Below are positions 1 to 6,552 of a stretch of 8,188 nucleotides of DNA, one piece after another. This DNA is from Clostridiales bacterium (GTDB lineage Bacteria; Bacillota; Clostridia; Christensenellales; Aristaeellaceae): the NCBI GenBank assembly GCA_004557805.1, contig SFFS01000114.1, positions 1-8,188 of the forward strand, given 5' to 3'. The notes under the pieces were generated by a model that worked only from the letters and a program-made list of their open reading frames with translations, was not told where the DNA came from and ran no database searches. Numbering within the stretch: the stretch's first letter is position 1; the number at the start of each line of letters is the position of its first letter. A program made the position numbers and the translations under genes.

Positions 1-1360
1 CTTCTTCGATGGGGGCCATGGTTTCGATGTCGCGGCCGAAATCTTCGTCCACGCCCTTGGTGCACATTTCGTTATAGCGGTCAACCGTCGCGCGGAGCGT
101 GGCGGGGTCGCGGCCGATCTTCTCTGCCAGCTCTTCGATGGTGTCGGCCTTGATGATCCATCCCTTTTCCAGCTCGACGGAGTTATCGGCGGACCATTCA
201 TAGTTCATCGGGGAGATCGGCCAGGCCATCCAGGTGGTGACGACGGTGTCATTTTCGAAGGTCTTCTGATCGCAGATCCAGTGGATCGGGAGTGCGCGAT
301 AGGTCGCCATGTCGATCCAGTGGCCGTTTTCGTTGATCTTCATGTGCTGCTTGTGCCACTTCTTGCTTTCGTTGTAGAAGCGGTTGCCGGTGGCGTCCAC
401 TTCCAGCCAGCCGCCATTTTTATAGAAGAAGTTGCGCTCGAAGGTGGATTCGTAATCCGGAACCTTCACGCCGATCCAGATACCGCCAGACTGGGTGAAG
501 TTCTTCATATGCCAGATCTTCGCGCCGGCTTCCATCAGCATCTTGATGCCATCGCCGGTGTTGCCGGGGGTGCCGGCGGTGTAAACGACGTCCATGCCGT
601 GGAAGTCGCGCTGCATTTCGAGATTGTTTTCATAGCCGCCGCAGGCGAGCACAACGCCCTTGTTGGCGCGGACGTTAAAGGTAGAGCCGTCCTTGTTCTG
701 GGCGGTTACGCCGTAAACTTCCTTGGTGTCCGCATCCTGAATGAGCGCGATGGCGGGCGTCTCATACATGATTTCGACGTTCTTGAGCTGCTTGACAACG
801 TCGCGGAACGCCTTGTAGGAGCCGCCGGGCTGGCTGACGGTGTTGGGGTAGGTGACGAGGCAGTCGCCCCTGGCGCGGTAACTGGCGCCCGGGAATTCCG
901 GGAATTCCATGGTCACGGAGCCATACTTGTTCGGGCGGTACCAGTAGCCGACGGACTTGGCAACCTGCTCGATCCAGTCGCTCTGGTTGACCATTTCCTG
1001 CGTCCACCAGTCGAACCAGTCGCGCGGGATGTTGTTGGGCTTGCCCATTTTCCAAAGGTAATCGCGGAACAGCTCGATGTCGTCCGGCCATACGTTCAGA
1101 ATGGTCTGGCCGGAAGCGATGGAGTTGCCGCCCGACTGGGCTTCATCCATTTTTTCCAGCAGCAGCACCGGAGAATCCGGCGCGATGTCCGCAATTTCAA
1201 CGCAGGCGGCCGCGCCCGCCAGACCGAAGCCCACGACGACGACATCCACTTCTTTGTCCCAGGTGTACTTTGCCGCACCGTTGGCTTCTTCAGCCGGCGC
1301 GATGGCCGCGATGCCGAGAACCATCGTCAGCGTGAGCAGCAGAGACAGAAACCTCTTCAT
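1..1360 (-). CDS. Secreted FAD-binding oxidoreductase (fumarate reductase flavoprotein superfamily), C-terminus off the left edge
   Basis: 453 codons are visible with no stop; the gene continues beyond base 1. The start is ATG at 1360, preceded by AGGAGGG (1367-1373) with a 6-base gap. Residues 1-23 form a Sec signal peptide (KR, then a hydrophobic stretch, likely cut after APA at 21-23) with no lipobox cysteine, so the protein should be released or wall-associated. A Rossmann FAD motif follows (VVVVGFGLAGAA, about 40-51) with LLLEK closing the second strand (66-70). Other family signatures are KGVVLACGGYENN (234-246), TGDGIKMLMEAGA (268-280) and GNRFYNE (325-331). Together these place it in the FAD_binding_2 family. 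From memory of the family, the substrate-binding His-Pro after the TGDG helix and the catalytic Arg after RFxNE of fumarate reductases are not seen; that region reads KNFTQSGG and KKWHKQ. The substrate is therefore probably not fumarate. No FMN-binding or haem domain is visible, so the electron donor is unknown. It is divergent to the AraC-type sensor regulator, which may control it. Confidence 0.9.
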   Translation of the reverse strand, partial: MKRFLSLLLTLTMVLGIAAIAPAEEANGAAKYTWDKEVDVVVVGFGLAGAAACVEIADIAPDSPVLLLEKMDEAQSGGNSIASGQTILNVWPDDIELFRDYLWKMGKPNNIPRDWFDWWTQEMVNQSDWIEQVAKSVGYWYRPNKYGSVTMEFPEFPGASYRARGDCLVTYPNTVSQPGGSYKAFRDVVKQLKNVEIMYETPAIALIQDADTKEVYGVTAQNKDGSTFNVRANKGVVLACGGYENNLEMQRDFHGMDVVYTAGTPGNTGDGIKMLMEAGAKIWHMKNFTQSGGIWIGVKVPDYESTFERNFFYKNGGWLEVDATGNRFYNESKKWHKQHMKINENGHWIDMATYRALPIHWICDQKTFENDTVVTTWMAWPISPMNYEWSADNSVELEKGWIIKADTIEELAEKIGRDPATLRATVDRYNEMCTKGVDEDFGRDIETMAPIEE

Positions 1361-1426
1361 AAGATACCCTCCTTTTCTTCCGCAGGCTGCCTCTGAGCGG
1401 AGGCGTTAGCGCCTGCATCTGTTTTG

Positions 1427-1454
1427 AGAATAACAAATCCGAATGGGTTTGCAA
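1427..1454 (-). promoter_or_regulatory. Promoter for the secreted flavoprotein
   Basis: On the minus strand, TTGCAA (1449-1454) is followed after 16 bases by TATTCT (1427-1432). A TG one base upstream of the hexamer makes an extended -10 (TGTTATTCT). Transcription would begin near 1420, leaving a leader of about 60 bases before ATG 1360. This is sequence match only. Confidence 0.5.
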
Positions 1455-1557
1455 GCTTCAGATTTTTACAGGCTTGTAGAATTGCTAACGAAATTGACGC
1501 TTCCGGGTAGTTTTTGCCGCCTGCGGCGCGGAAATCAAACGTTCATTTTTTATCAAA

Positions 1558-1610
1558 AGCATCAAAAAATAAAATTTTCACGCGTTTTGGACGCAAATAG
1601 CATCAAAAAA
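1558..1610 (+). repeat. Direct repeat AGCATCAAAAAA, two copies
   Basis: The 12-mer AGCATCAAAAAA occurs exactly at 1558-1569 and 1599-1610, offset by 41 bases, close to four helical turns. Both copies lie upstream of the regulator promoter and between the divergent start codons. AraC-family proteins commonly bind direct repeats, so this could be an operator pair; that role is inference, and the A-rich tail lowers specificity. Confidence 0.5.
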
Positions 1611-1639
1611 GCGCGGCTTTCAATCATTTTTAACGCGTG
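1579..1639. repeat. Inverted repeat CACGCGTT / AACGCGTG
   Basis: Exact 8-base arms at 1579-1586 and 1632-1639 with a 45-base spacer, straddling the second copy of the A-rich direct repeat and ending 25 bases before the -35 of the regulator promoter. The spacing suits protein binding or looping better than an RNA hairpin. Function is unknown. Confidence 0.4.
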
Positions 1640-1663
1640 GCCTTCCACGAAAACTGCACACCC

Positions 1664-1692
1664 TTGTTATTTGACGGTAAAATGTATATAAT
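1664..1692 (+). promoter_or_regulatory. Promoter for the AraC-type sensor regulator
   Basis: TTGTTA (1664-1669), a 17-base spacer and a perfect TATAAT (1687-1692). The start of transcription would be near 1699. A TTGACG at 1671 is too close to the -10 (10 bases) to be its partner. The predicted transcript leaves no room for a ribosome binding site before the in-frame TTG at 1701, which supports ATG 1738 as the true start. Confidence 0.7.
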
Positions 1693-1726
1693 CATATTGT
1701 TTGGAAAACAACAATGTATTCTTCCT

Positions 1727-1740
1727 GGAGGTGCAGCATG
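1727..1740 (+). promoter_or_regulatory. Ribosome binding site and natural start codon of the regulator
   Basis: GGAGGTG at 1727-1733 lies 4 bases before ATG 1738-1740. This is the only strong ribosome binding site in the area. It opens a frame encoding a positively charged segment and a hydrophobic helix, exactly the N-terminus this protein family needs, but that frame stops at a TGA near 1870 unless one base is restored. Confidence 0.75.
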
Positions 1741-4007
1741 CACAGGCTTGCGCTGAGCAAATATCAGAGGAACGGATTGAAGATTCTGTTGGCCGTTATC
1801 CTTGCGGCGCTGATTTTTCTGTCGCCATGCTCTATAACAACCTCAACGCGAACCTGGACGACGCGGATCTGAACGTCCTTTCCATTATGAACGCGAATGC
1901 GCAGCGGCTCTTCAGCGTCATCAACCATCACAAGGGCGGCTTTTACGGGCAGGCGAGCGTGCTGTGGTCGATGCCGTTTTTCGCCGACGCGACAAGCGAC
2001 GAGATTCAGTCTCAGCGGCGCGACGCGCTGGAGGAAGGCGAGCGCTACTATTTCGGCGGTGCGAATCCCTTCCGCGAGGATTCGCAGATGTATTCATTCA
2101 TCGCGCAGGCGCGCAGCCTGGTGCTGAGCAATTCCGAACTGGACATGCTGCTGTTTTATTCGCCGGTGAGCCGCTGTTTTGCGGGCATTGCTGGGAACGG
2201 CGCGGACGTAATCGTCAGCCCCATGCAGGATATGGATCATTTTCCGCTGCTTACGTGCGAACAGTGGGGTGAACTGCTGCGCCGCCGCAGCCTCGTTTTC
2301 GCGCCGGAAAGAGCGGAGCAGTCCGATTCCAATCGCATGCTCTGGTCGACAATCATGGAAAACGGCGTGTTCTGCATTTACGGCATCACCGCCGACACGC
2401 TTGACAGCACCATCTTTACCGTGAACTACGGCCCGGTCTATGTGCCGCACATCTTTCTTCTTTATGATAACGACGGCGAAGTGCTGATGAAAGCCGACGA
2501 GGGCTACGAAGAACTGGCCGGGCGTGATTGGAGTGCGATGCCGTCCATTTCCTATTGCCGCGTCGGCGGCAAAAAGCTGACGGTGATGAATCTCGCCATG
2601 CAGGAGTTTTCCGGCATGCGGTTCGTCGCCGCGTTTGAAAAGGCGAGCACGCTTGCGCTTAACGGGAACAGCATTCACTATTTTTTCATGCAGTGTACGG
2701 TCTGGCTTATCAGCTCGCTTGTCTGCGCGCTGATGCTGGTGCGCTATTACAGCCGGCCCATCCAGAATATCCTGACGGTGCTGCCGCAGAATATGCCGTC
2801 CGCCGGCGCGGCGGACGAGCTGACGCATATCGCCGCCAGCATCCAGACAATGGCGGTGAAGCTGAACGATACGACGAAGATCGTGCAGCAGCAATCGCGG
2901 CAGCTGCGCCGCGAATATCTGCGCAAGGCGCTGTTTTCCGGAAAGCTGAGCGAGGCGGAAATTGTCGAGATCACGCAGGCGGAGCCGGAGGGCTTTTTCG
3001 ACCGCTACGGCATCGCCGTGTTTTACAGCCTGACTGAAAATTTCCTCACGGAAGCGGCTGCGGAGGCGATCCTGCCGCCCGGCATGTTCCCGTGCCCGGC
3101 GGCGCTGCTGACGAGTCGCGGGCAGCTGCTGCTGATCGTTTCCGACCCGCGGATGACGGCGGAGGATTTCTATTCGCTGGCGCTCAAATGCAACGAACGC
3201 CTGCAGCGGCAGACGGGCGCGGCGTTCCAGGTCTATACGAGCGAACTGTGTTCCGGCGTGGCGGCGATGAACGAAGCGTATCTGCGTTCGCTGCTCAACG
3301 GCGATCTTAAATCCGTGCGCGCGCTGGGCGAGGCCGCCGCGCCCACGCCGCGCAGAAGCGGCCTGGGCAGCGCTGAAAGCCGCGTGGTGGACGCGCTGAC
3401 CGCATGTGATTATGGGGCGGCGTACGCCGCCTTTCAGGAATACGTCGACGCCGTGTTCCGGCTGTATGTCTCTCCGGCGGAACGGGCCATTCTTCTTTCC
3501 GGCCTGATGGGCACGGCGTATTATCATCTCATCGCCGCGCATCCGGAAAAAAAGGAGGAGGTTTCGGAGGCGCTGCTGCAGTCGCTGATCGTCAGCTCGG
3601 CCAGCCGCGACGAAATTCTCGCCTTCTGGGAGCAGATTTTCTGTGCGCTTGAGGAGGAACACAGCCGGCGGACGTCGCCGCTTTTTCAGCAGATCAACGC
3701 CTATATGGAAGAGCATTACACGGATAACAGCCTTTCGCTGACGACACTGGCCGACGCGCTGAACGTGAGCACCGCGTCGCTTTCGCGCGAATTCAAGCGC
3801 AATACGGGCAGCGGGTATCTTGAGCACCTGCACAAAATCCGCATCGCCGCCGCAAAGAAATATTTGCAGGAGAGCGGCGCGACCATCCGCGAAATTGCCG
3901 AAATGGTCGGTTATGACAGCGTGCTGACGATGACCCGCGCGTTCAAAAAGTATGAAAACACCACGCCGGGATCGTATCGCGGCAGCGACGCTGCGAAAGA
4001 GGCATAA
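1738..4007 (+). CDS. Membrane-anchored AraC-family transcriptional regulator with extracellular sensor, frameshifted near its N-terminus
   Basis: ATG 1738 opens a frame reading MHRLALSKYQRNGLKILLAV and a hydrophobic run, but all downstream family sequence lies in the -1 frame. Restoring one T in the T5 run at 1814-1818 joins them into LLAVILAALIFSVAMLYNN, a normal membrane helix, giving a protein of about 756 residues. Reconstructed numbering: helix 1 at 16-33; outside sensor region at about 34-319; helix 2 (WLISSLVCALMLV) at about 322-335; a HAMP-like linker beginning SRPIQNIL; a cytoplasmic middle region; and a C-terminal AraC DNA-binding domain at about 655-750. The last has two HTH units, LADALNVSTASLSREFKR and IREIAEMVGYDSVLTMTRAF, ending in the typical TPGSYR. 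In this Firmicutes family an outside ligand is transmitted through the membrane to control nearby genes, usually transport or catabolism. Here the divergent secreted flavoprotein is the obvious target. Alternatives are a true pseudogene or a TTG 1701 start that lacks the first helix. Confidence 0.85.
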
Positions 4008-4016
4008 AAAAGGAAA

Positions 4017-4059
4017 GCGTTTGAGAGAGCCACAGCTTTCTCAAACGCGAATTGTTTTT
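4017..4059. terminator. Bidirectional intrinsic terminator between convergent genes
   Basis: A 14-pair stem (4017-4030 with 4035-4048, one G-U pair) is closed by the loop CACA. On the plus strand it is followed by TTGTTTTT (4052-4059), serving the regulator that stops at 4007. On the minus strand the stem is followed by CTTTCCTTTTTT, serving the MATE gene that ends at 4083. Confidence 0.9.
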
Positions 4060-4082
4060 GGCGTGCGCTTTGAATTCGAGGA

Positions 4083-5426
4083 TTACAGCGTTCGGATTTC
4101 CTTCCGGCAGCAATGGGCGAAGTAGCCGATTTCGGCCACGGCCGTGATCGTCCAGGAGAAAATATACAGCAGATACAGCGATTCGATGGTGTGGAAATGA
4201 GCGAAAATGGTGTAGACCCACACCACGCGGAAAACGCACGAGCCGAGAATGACGATGATCGTCGGGATCAGGCTCTTGCCCAGGCCGCGCGAGGCGGCGA
4301 TGGTATTGTCCATAAACGCGGAGAACGCATAGGAATAGCCCATGATGCGCAGCCGGTCCATTCCGGCGACGGTTACGGCAGCGTCGGTGGTGAAAAGCCG
4401 CAGGAACGTTTTGCCGAAGAACACGAGCGACAGGCCGAGCGCCGCGCCCGCGCCGAACGAATAGCCGAGGCTGATGAAATAGCTGCGCAGCACGCGCTCT
4501 TTTTTGCGCGCGCCGAGGTTCTGGCTCATGAAGCTGGAACAGGCCATGTAGAACGCGGCCATTACATCGTAGACGAGCGCGTCGGCGTTTGCGGCGGCGG
4601 AATTGCCCTCGACGATTACGGCGTTGAACGAGTTCACGCCCGTCTGGATGAACAGATTGGCAATGGCGAAAATGGAGTTTTGCAGCCCGGCGGGAATGCC
4701 GAGCCGCAGCACGAACTTCGCCTTATCGGGCGCGATGCGCAGCTCCCGGGGACGCAGCGCGATCGACTCTTTGCTGCGAAGCAGCGAAAAAATAATCAGA
4801 ATCGAGCACACGTACTGCGACGCGGCGCTGGCGATGGCTACGCCCACCACGCCCAGTTTGCATACGATTACGAAGAACAGGTTCAGCACCACGTTGATTA
4901 CGCCCGCCGTCGTCAGGAACAGCAGCGGTTTTTTTGTGTTGCCTACGGCGCTGAAAACGGCGTTGCCGAAGTTGTAGACGGCCAGCGCGGGCATGCCCAG
5001 AAAATAGACGCGCAGATACAGCGCCGCGCCGTCGATCAGCTCTTCCTTTGTGTTCAGCATTTCCAGCAGGCCGCGCGAGAAGAAAACGCCGCACAGCAGG
5101 AGCAGCATGCCGGCGGCCAGGCACAGCAGCAGCGAGGTATGCACGGTTTCGCGCACGTCGCGCTCGTTTTTCGCGCCGAAATAGCGCGCCGCCATTACGT
5201 TCACGCCGCCGCTCAGACCGATGAGGAAGCCGGTGAAGAGCGTGACGAGCGTGGTCGTCGAGCCGACGGAGCCGAGCGCGTGCGGGCCGACGAACCGGCC
5301 GACCGTCGCAATATCGGCCATGTTGAAGAGCACCTGCAAAATATTGGAAAGCATCAGCGGAACGCTGAAGCGGAAAATCTGCCGCGCGAGCGGGCCCTCC
5401 GTCAGGTTTTGCGTATCGTGCGCCAT
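4083..5426 (-). CDS. MATE family multidrug/cation antiporter
   Basis: The product is an inner-membrane exporter of 447 residues, the usual length for MATE proteins (440-480, 12 helices). It is expected to use an ion gradient to expel cationic or drug-like compounds. The N-terminal signature LARQIFRFSVPLMLSNILQV followed by FNMADIATVGRFVG is typical. The second half repeats the pattern (RLGIPAGLQNSIFAIANLFIQ, then MSQNLGARKKERV), as expected for the two-bundle fold. The start is taken as ATG 5426 behind AAGGAGG (10-base gap). The ATG at 5459, 11 codons upstream and in frame, sits at or before the predicted start of transcription and is rejected. The gene has its own promoter and shares a terminator with the convergent regulator. 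The substrate cannot be told from sequence. Confidence 0.93.
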   Translation of the reverse strand: MAHDTQNLTEGPLARQIFRFSVPLMLSNILQVLFNMADIATVGRFVGPHALGSVGSTTTLVTLFTGFLIGLSGGVNVMAARYFGAKNERDVRETVHTSLLLCLAAGMLLLLCGVFFSRGLLEMLNTKEELIDGAALYLRVYFLGMPALAVYNFGNAVFSAVGNTKKPLLFLTTAGVINVVLNLFFVIVCKLGVVGVAIASAASQYVCSILIIFSLLRSKESIALRPRELRIAPDKAKFVLRLGIPAGLQNSIFAIANLFIQTGVNSFNAVIVEGNSAAANADALVYDVMAAFYMACSSFMSQNLGARKKERVLRSYFISLGYSFGAGAALGLSLVFFGKTFLRLFTTDAAVTVAGMDRLRIMGYSYAFSAFMDNTIAASRGLGKSLIPTIIVILGSCVFRVVWVYTIFAHFHTIESLYLLYIFSWTITAVAEIGYFAHCCRKEIRTL

Positions 5427-5461
5427 GGCGTTCAATCCTCCTTTTTCTTGCGCAGACATAC

Positions 5462-5489
5462 ATTATAGCGCGCCTGCGGCGTTTTTCAA
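5462..5489 (-). promoter_or_regulatory. Promoter for the MATE gene, with a dyad in the spacer
   Basis: On the minus strand, TTGAAA (5484-5489), a 16-base spacer and a perfect TATAAT (5462-5467). Transcription would start near 5455. The spacer contains the dyad CGCC-TGC-GGCG (5471-5481), a plausible repressor site. The -35 begins just past the T tract of the HTH gene terminator. Confidence 0.7.
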
Positions 5490-5493
5490 GCAT

Positions 5494-5516
5494 AAAAAAA
5501 CGGCGCTTCTGCGCCG
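5494..5516 (-). terminator. Intrinsic terminator of the small HTH gene
   Basis: On the minus strand the stem CGGCGC/GCGCCG (5511-5516 with 5501-5506, 4-base loop) is followed by seven T residues (5494-5500). It lies about 60 bases after the HTH stop codon. Confidence 0.85.
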
Positions 5517-5543
5517 AAAAAGTGCGAGGGTGCGGACGATTTG

Positions 5544-5560
5544 GGGGCGCAGAGCGCCCC
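5544..5560 (-). other. Strong GC hairpin in the HTH 3' untranslated region
   Basis: GGGGCGC / GCGCCCC (5544-5550 with 5554-5560) around a 3-base loop, about 14 bases after the HTH stop. On neither strand does a T tract follow, so it is not a terminator by itself. It may stabilise the message end. Confidence 0.5.
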
Positions 5561-5573
5561 GGAGAGCATCGCG

Positions 5574-5786
5574 TTACTCGTCAAAGAACAGCTTGGCCAT
5601 CTGCAGGGGCGACAGATCGAGCGCCGCGCCGATCTGCCGCGCTTCGCTGATACAGAATTCGCTGCCCCTGCGCCGGTCGCTGAGCTTGCGGCCGAAGGTG
5701 CAGCGGTCGATTCCGAGCAGGCGGGCGAGATCGTTCTGCGTGATATGGCGGCGGCGCATGAGTTTTCGAAGCATAGTGGCGTTCAT
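5574..5786 (-). CDS. Small XRE/Cro-type helix-turn-helix protein
   Basis: 70 residues, essentially a single DNA-binding domain. The HTH lies at about 16-35 (TQNDLARLLGIDRCTFGRKL), followed by an Arg-rich turn and the SEARQIGAALDLSPLQMAKLFF helices typical of Cro/CI-like XRE proteins; there is no sensor or dimer domain beyond this. The start is ATG 5786, 9 bases after AGGAG. The longer in-frame ATG at 5828 overlaps the -10 of the promoter and cannot be used. It has its own promoter and terminator, and it is divergent to the HD-domain operon (133 bases between start codons), so it may regulate itself, that operon, or the MATE gene downstream. The target is not shown by sequence. Confidence 0.85.
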   Translation of the reverse strand: MNATMLRKLMRRRHITQNDLARLLGIDRCTFGRKLSDRRRGSEFCISEARQIGAALDLSPLQMAKLFFDE

Positions 5787-5810
5787 GAGATCACGCTCCT
5801 TTTCATAAAT

Positions 5811-5840
5811 GGGAACATTTGTTTGCATTTAAGCACATTT
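5811..5840 (-). repeat. Three 10-bp phased repeats over the HTH promoter, with an SOS-like dyad
   Basis: On the plus strand three consecutive 10-base units end in ACATTT, GCATTT and ACATTT (5811-5820, 5821-5830, 5831-5840), placing CATTT on one helix face across the -10 and transcription start. Within them GAAC-ATTT-GTTT (5813-5824) resembles the Bacillus LexA box (GAAC-N4-GTTC) with mismatches. It is a likely operator; the binding protein is unknown. Confidence 0.4.
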
Positions 5841-5855
5841 TTCGGCGTTTGTCAA
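5827..5855 (-). promoter_or_regulatory. Promoter for the small HTH gene
   Basis: On the minus strand, a consensus TTGACA (5850-5855), a 17-base spacer and TTAAAT (5827-5832), with TG one base upstream of the hexamer (extended -10). The predicted transcript start near 5820 rules out the ATG at 5828. Confidence 0.7.
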
Positions 5856-5870
5856 TGGAACAGGCGAAAT

Positions 5871-5900
5871 TTGCGCGGCACGAGGAGCTCATGCTATAAT
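5871..5900 (+). promoter_or_regulatory. Promoter for the HD hydrolase operon
   Basis: Extended -10 TGCTATAAT (5892-5900) with a weak -35 TTGCGC (5871-5876, 18-base spacer). Transcription would start near 5907, giving a very short leader that is almost only the ribosome binding site. It lies back to back with the HTH promoter; their -35 boxes are 15 bases apart. Confidence 0.65.
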
Positions 5901-5919
5901 GGCGGCGAGGTGATGAAGA

Positions 5920-6552
5920 ATGGATCTGGAAACGCGGCTGCTGGCGTCCGTGAAGGCGCTGTTCGCGGGAGAATCGAGCGGACACGACGCGGCGCATTCG
6001 ATACGCGTTTACCGCACAGCGATGCGCATCGCCGCCCAGGAGCCGTGCGACAGGGAAATCGTGACGCTGGCTTCGCTCCTGCACGATGCGGACGACGTGA
6101 AGCTGTTCCGCACGGAGAACTTCGCGAACGCGCGGCGGATCATGGCGGAATGCGGCGTGGAGAATGCGCGTGCGGAGCGCGCGATTGAGGCGATTCGCAC
6201 GGCGTCGTTTAAGGGAACGGACTCCGTTGTGCCGGAGACGATCGAGGGCAAAATCGTGCAGGATGCGGACCGGCTGGACGCGATCGGCGCGATCGGCGTT
6301 GCGCGCGCGTTCGCATACGGCGGCGCGAAGGGCCGCGCGATGTATGATCCGGCGGTTCCGCCGGAAATGGATATGGACGAGGCGCGCTACCGCAGCCATG
6401 AGGGCACGACGGTCAATCATTTCTATGAAAAGCTGTTCCTGCTGCGTGAGCGGATGAATACGGCTGCGGCGCGGGAAATCGCGGCGCGGCGCGAGGCGTT
6501 TATGCGCGCATTTCTCGAGGAGTTTTACGCCGAGTGGGAAGGGGAGCGGTAA
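5920..6552 (+). CDS. HD-domain metal-dependent phosphohydrolase (YpgQ/YedJ-like)
   Basis: 210 residues, the usual size for this soluble family. Metal-binding signatures are in order: H26 in GHDAAHS, H55-D56 in LLHDADD, and the DADRLDAIGAIG motif at 115-126. Also typical are PETIEGKIVQDADRLDA and the late NHFYEKLFLL (about 167-176). B. subtilis YpgQ of this family has been described as a nucleotide pyrophosphohydrolase; for this protein a phosphate-ester or nucleotide substrate is inference. The start is ATG 5920 with GAGG (5907-5910) 9 bases upstream. Its stop TAA touches the ATG of the next gene, so the two are translated together. A housecleaning role is plausible. Confidence 0.92.
   Translation: MDLETRLLASVKALFAGESSGHDAAHSIRVYRTAMRIAAQEPCDREIVTLASLLHDADDVKLFRTENFANARRIMAECGVENARAERAIEAIRTASFKGTDSVVPETIEGKIVQDADRLDAIGAIGVARAFAYGGAKGRAMYDPAVPPEMDMDEARYRSHEGTTVNHFYEKLFLLRERMNTAAAREIAARREAFMRAFLEEFYAEWEGER

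Larger units (their letters stand above)
1361..1663. other. Divergent intergenic regulatory region
   Basis: No credible gene lies here. The only open frame (1443-1691) lacks a ribosome binding site and reads as low-quality protein. The stretch is more AT-rich than the genes around it. It contains the promoter and leader of the minus-strand flavoprotein, plus several direct and inverted repeats upstream of the regulator promoter. The flavoprotein leader (about 1361-1420) can fold in two competing ways: AGGCG/CGCCT at 1401-1405/1410-1414, or GCAGGC/GCCTGC at 1382-1387/1411-1416. Confidence 0.6.

Noticed and set aside
281..1396. Long plus-strand open frame opposite the flavoprotein
   Set aside because: It is antisense to a gene with clear FAD motifs and a signal peptide, and its composition is a codon-bias shadow.
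1443..1691. 82-codon open frame in the divergent gap
   Set aside because: No ribosome binding site, and it overlaps promoter and repeat elements; it resembles no known protein.
1701..1737. TTG 1701 as start of the AraC regulator
   Set aside because: It lies about 2 bases after the predicted transcription start, has no ribosome binding site, and the encoded segment lacks the membrane helix found in the 1738 frame.
1810..1822. Programmed -1 frameshifting as the default explanation for the regulator
   Set aside because: There is no full X XXY YYZ slippery heptamer and no obvious stimulatory structure close behind; a mutation or sequence error is simpler.
2094..3833. 579-codon minus-strand open frame opposite the regulator
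   Set aside because: Arg/His/Gln-rich shadow of the AraC gene with no recognisable domain or ribosome binding site.
5427..5459. ATG 5459 as MATE start
   Set aside because: It is at or upstream of the predicted transcript start and lacks a ribosome binding site; AAGGAGG lies between it and ATG 5426.
4113..5468. 451-codon plus-strand open frame opposite the MATE gene
   Set aside because: Low-complexity antisense shadow; the minus strand encodes a convincing 12-helix MATE protein with promoter and ribosome binding site.
5544..5560. GC hairpin as a second HTH terminator
   Set aside because: No T tract follows on either strand; the real terminator is at 5494-5516.
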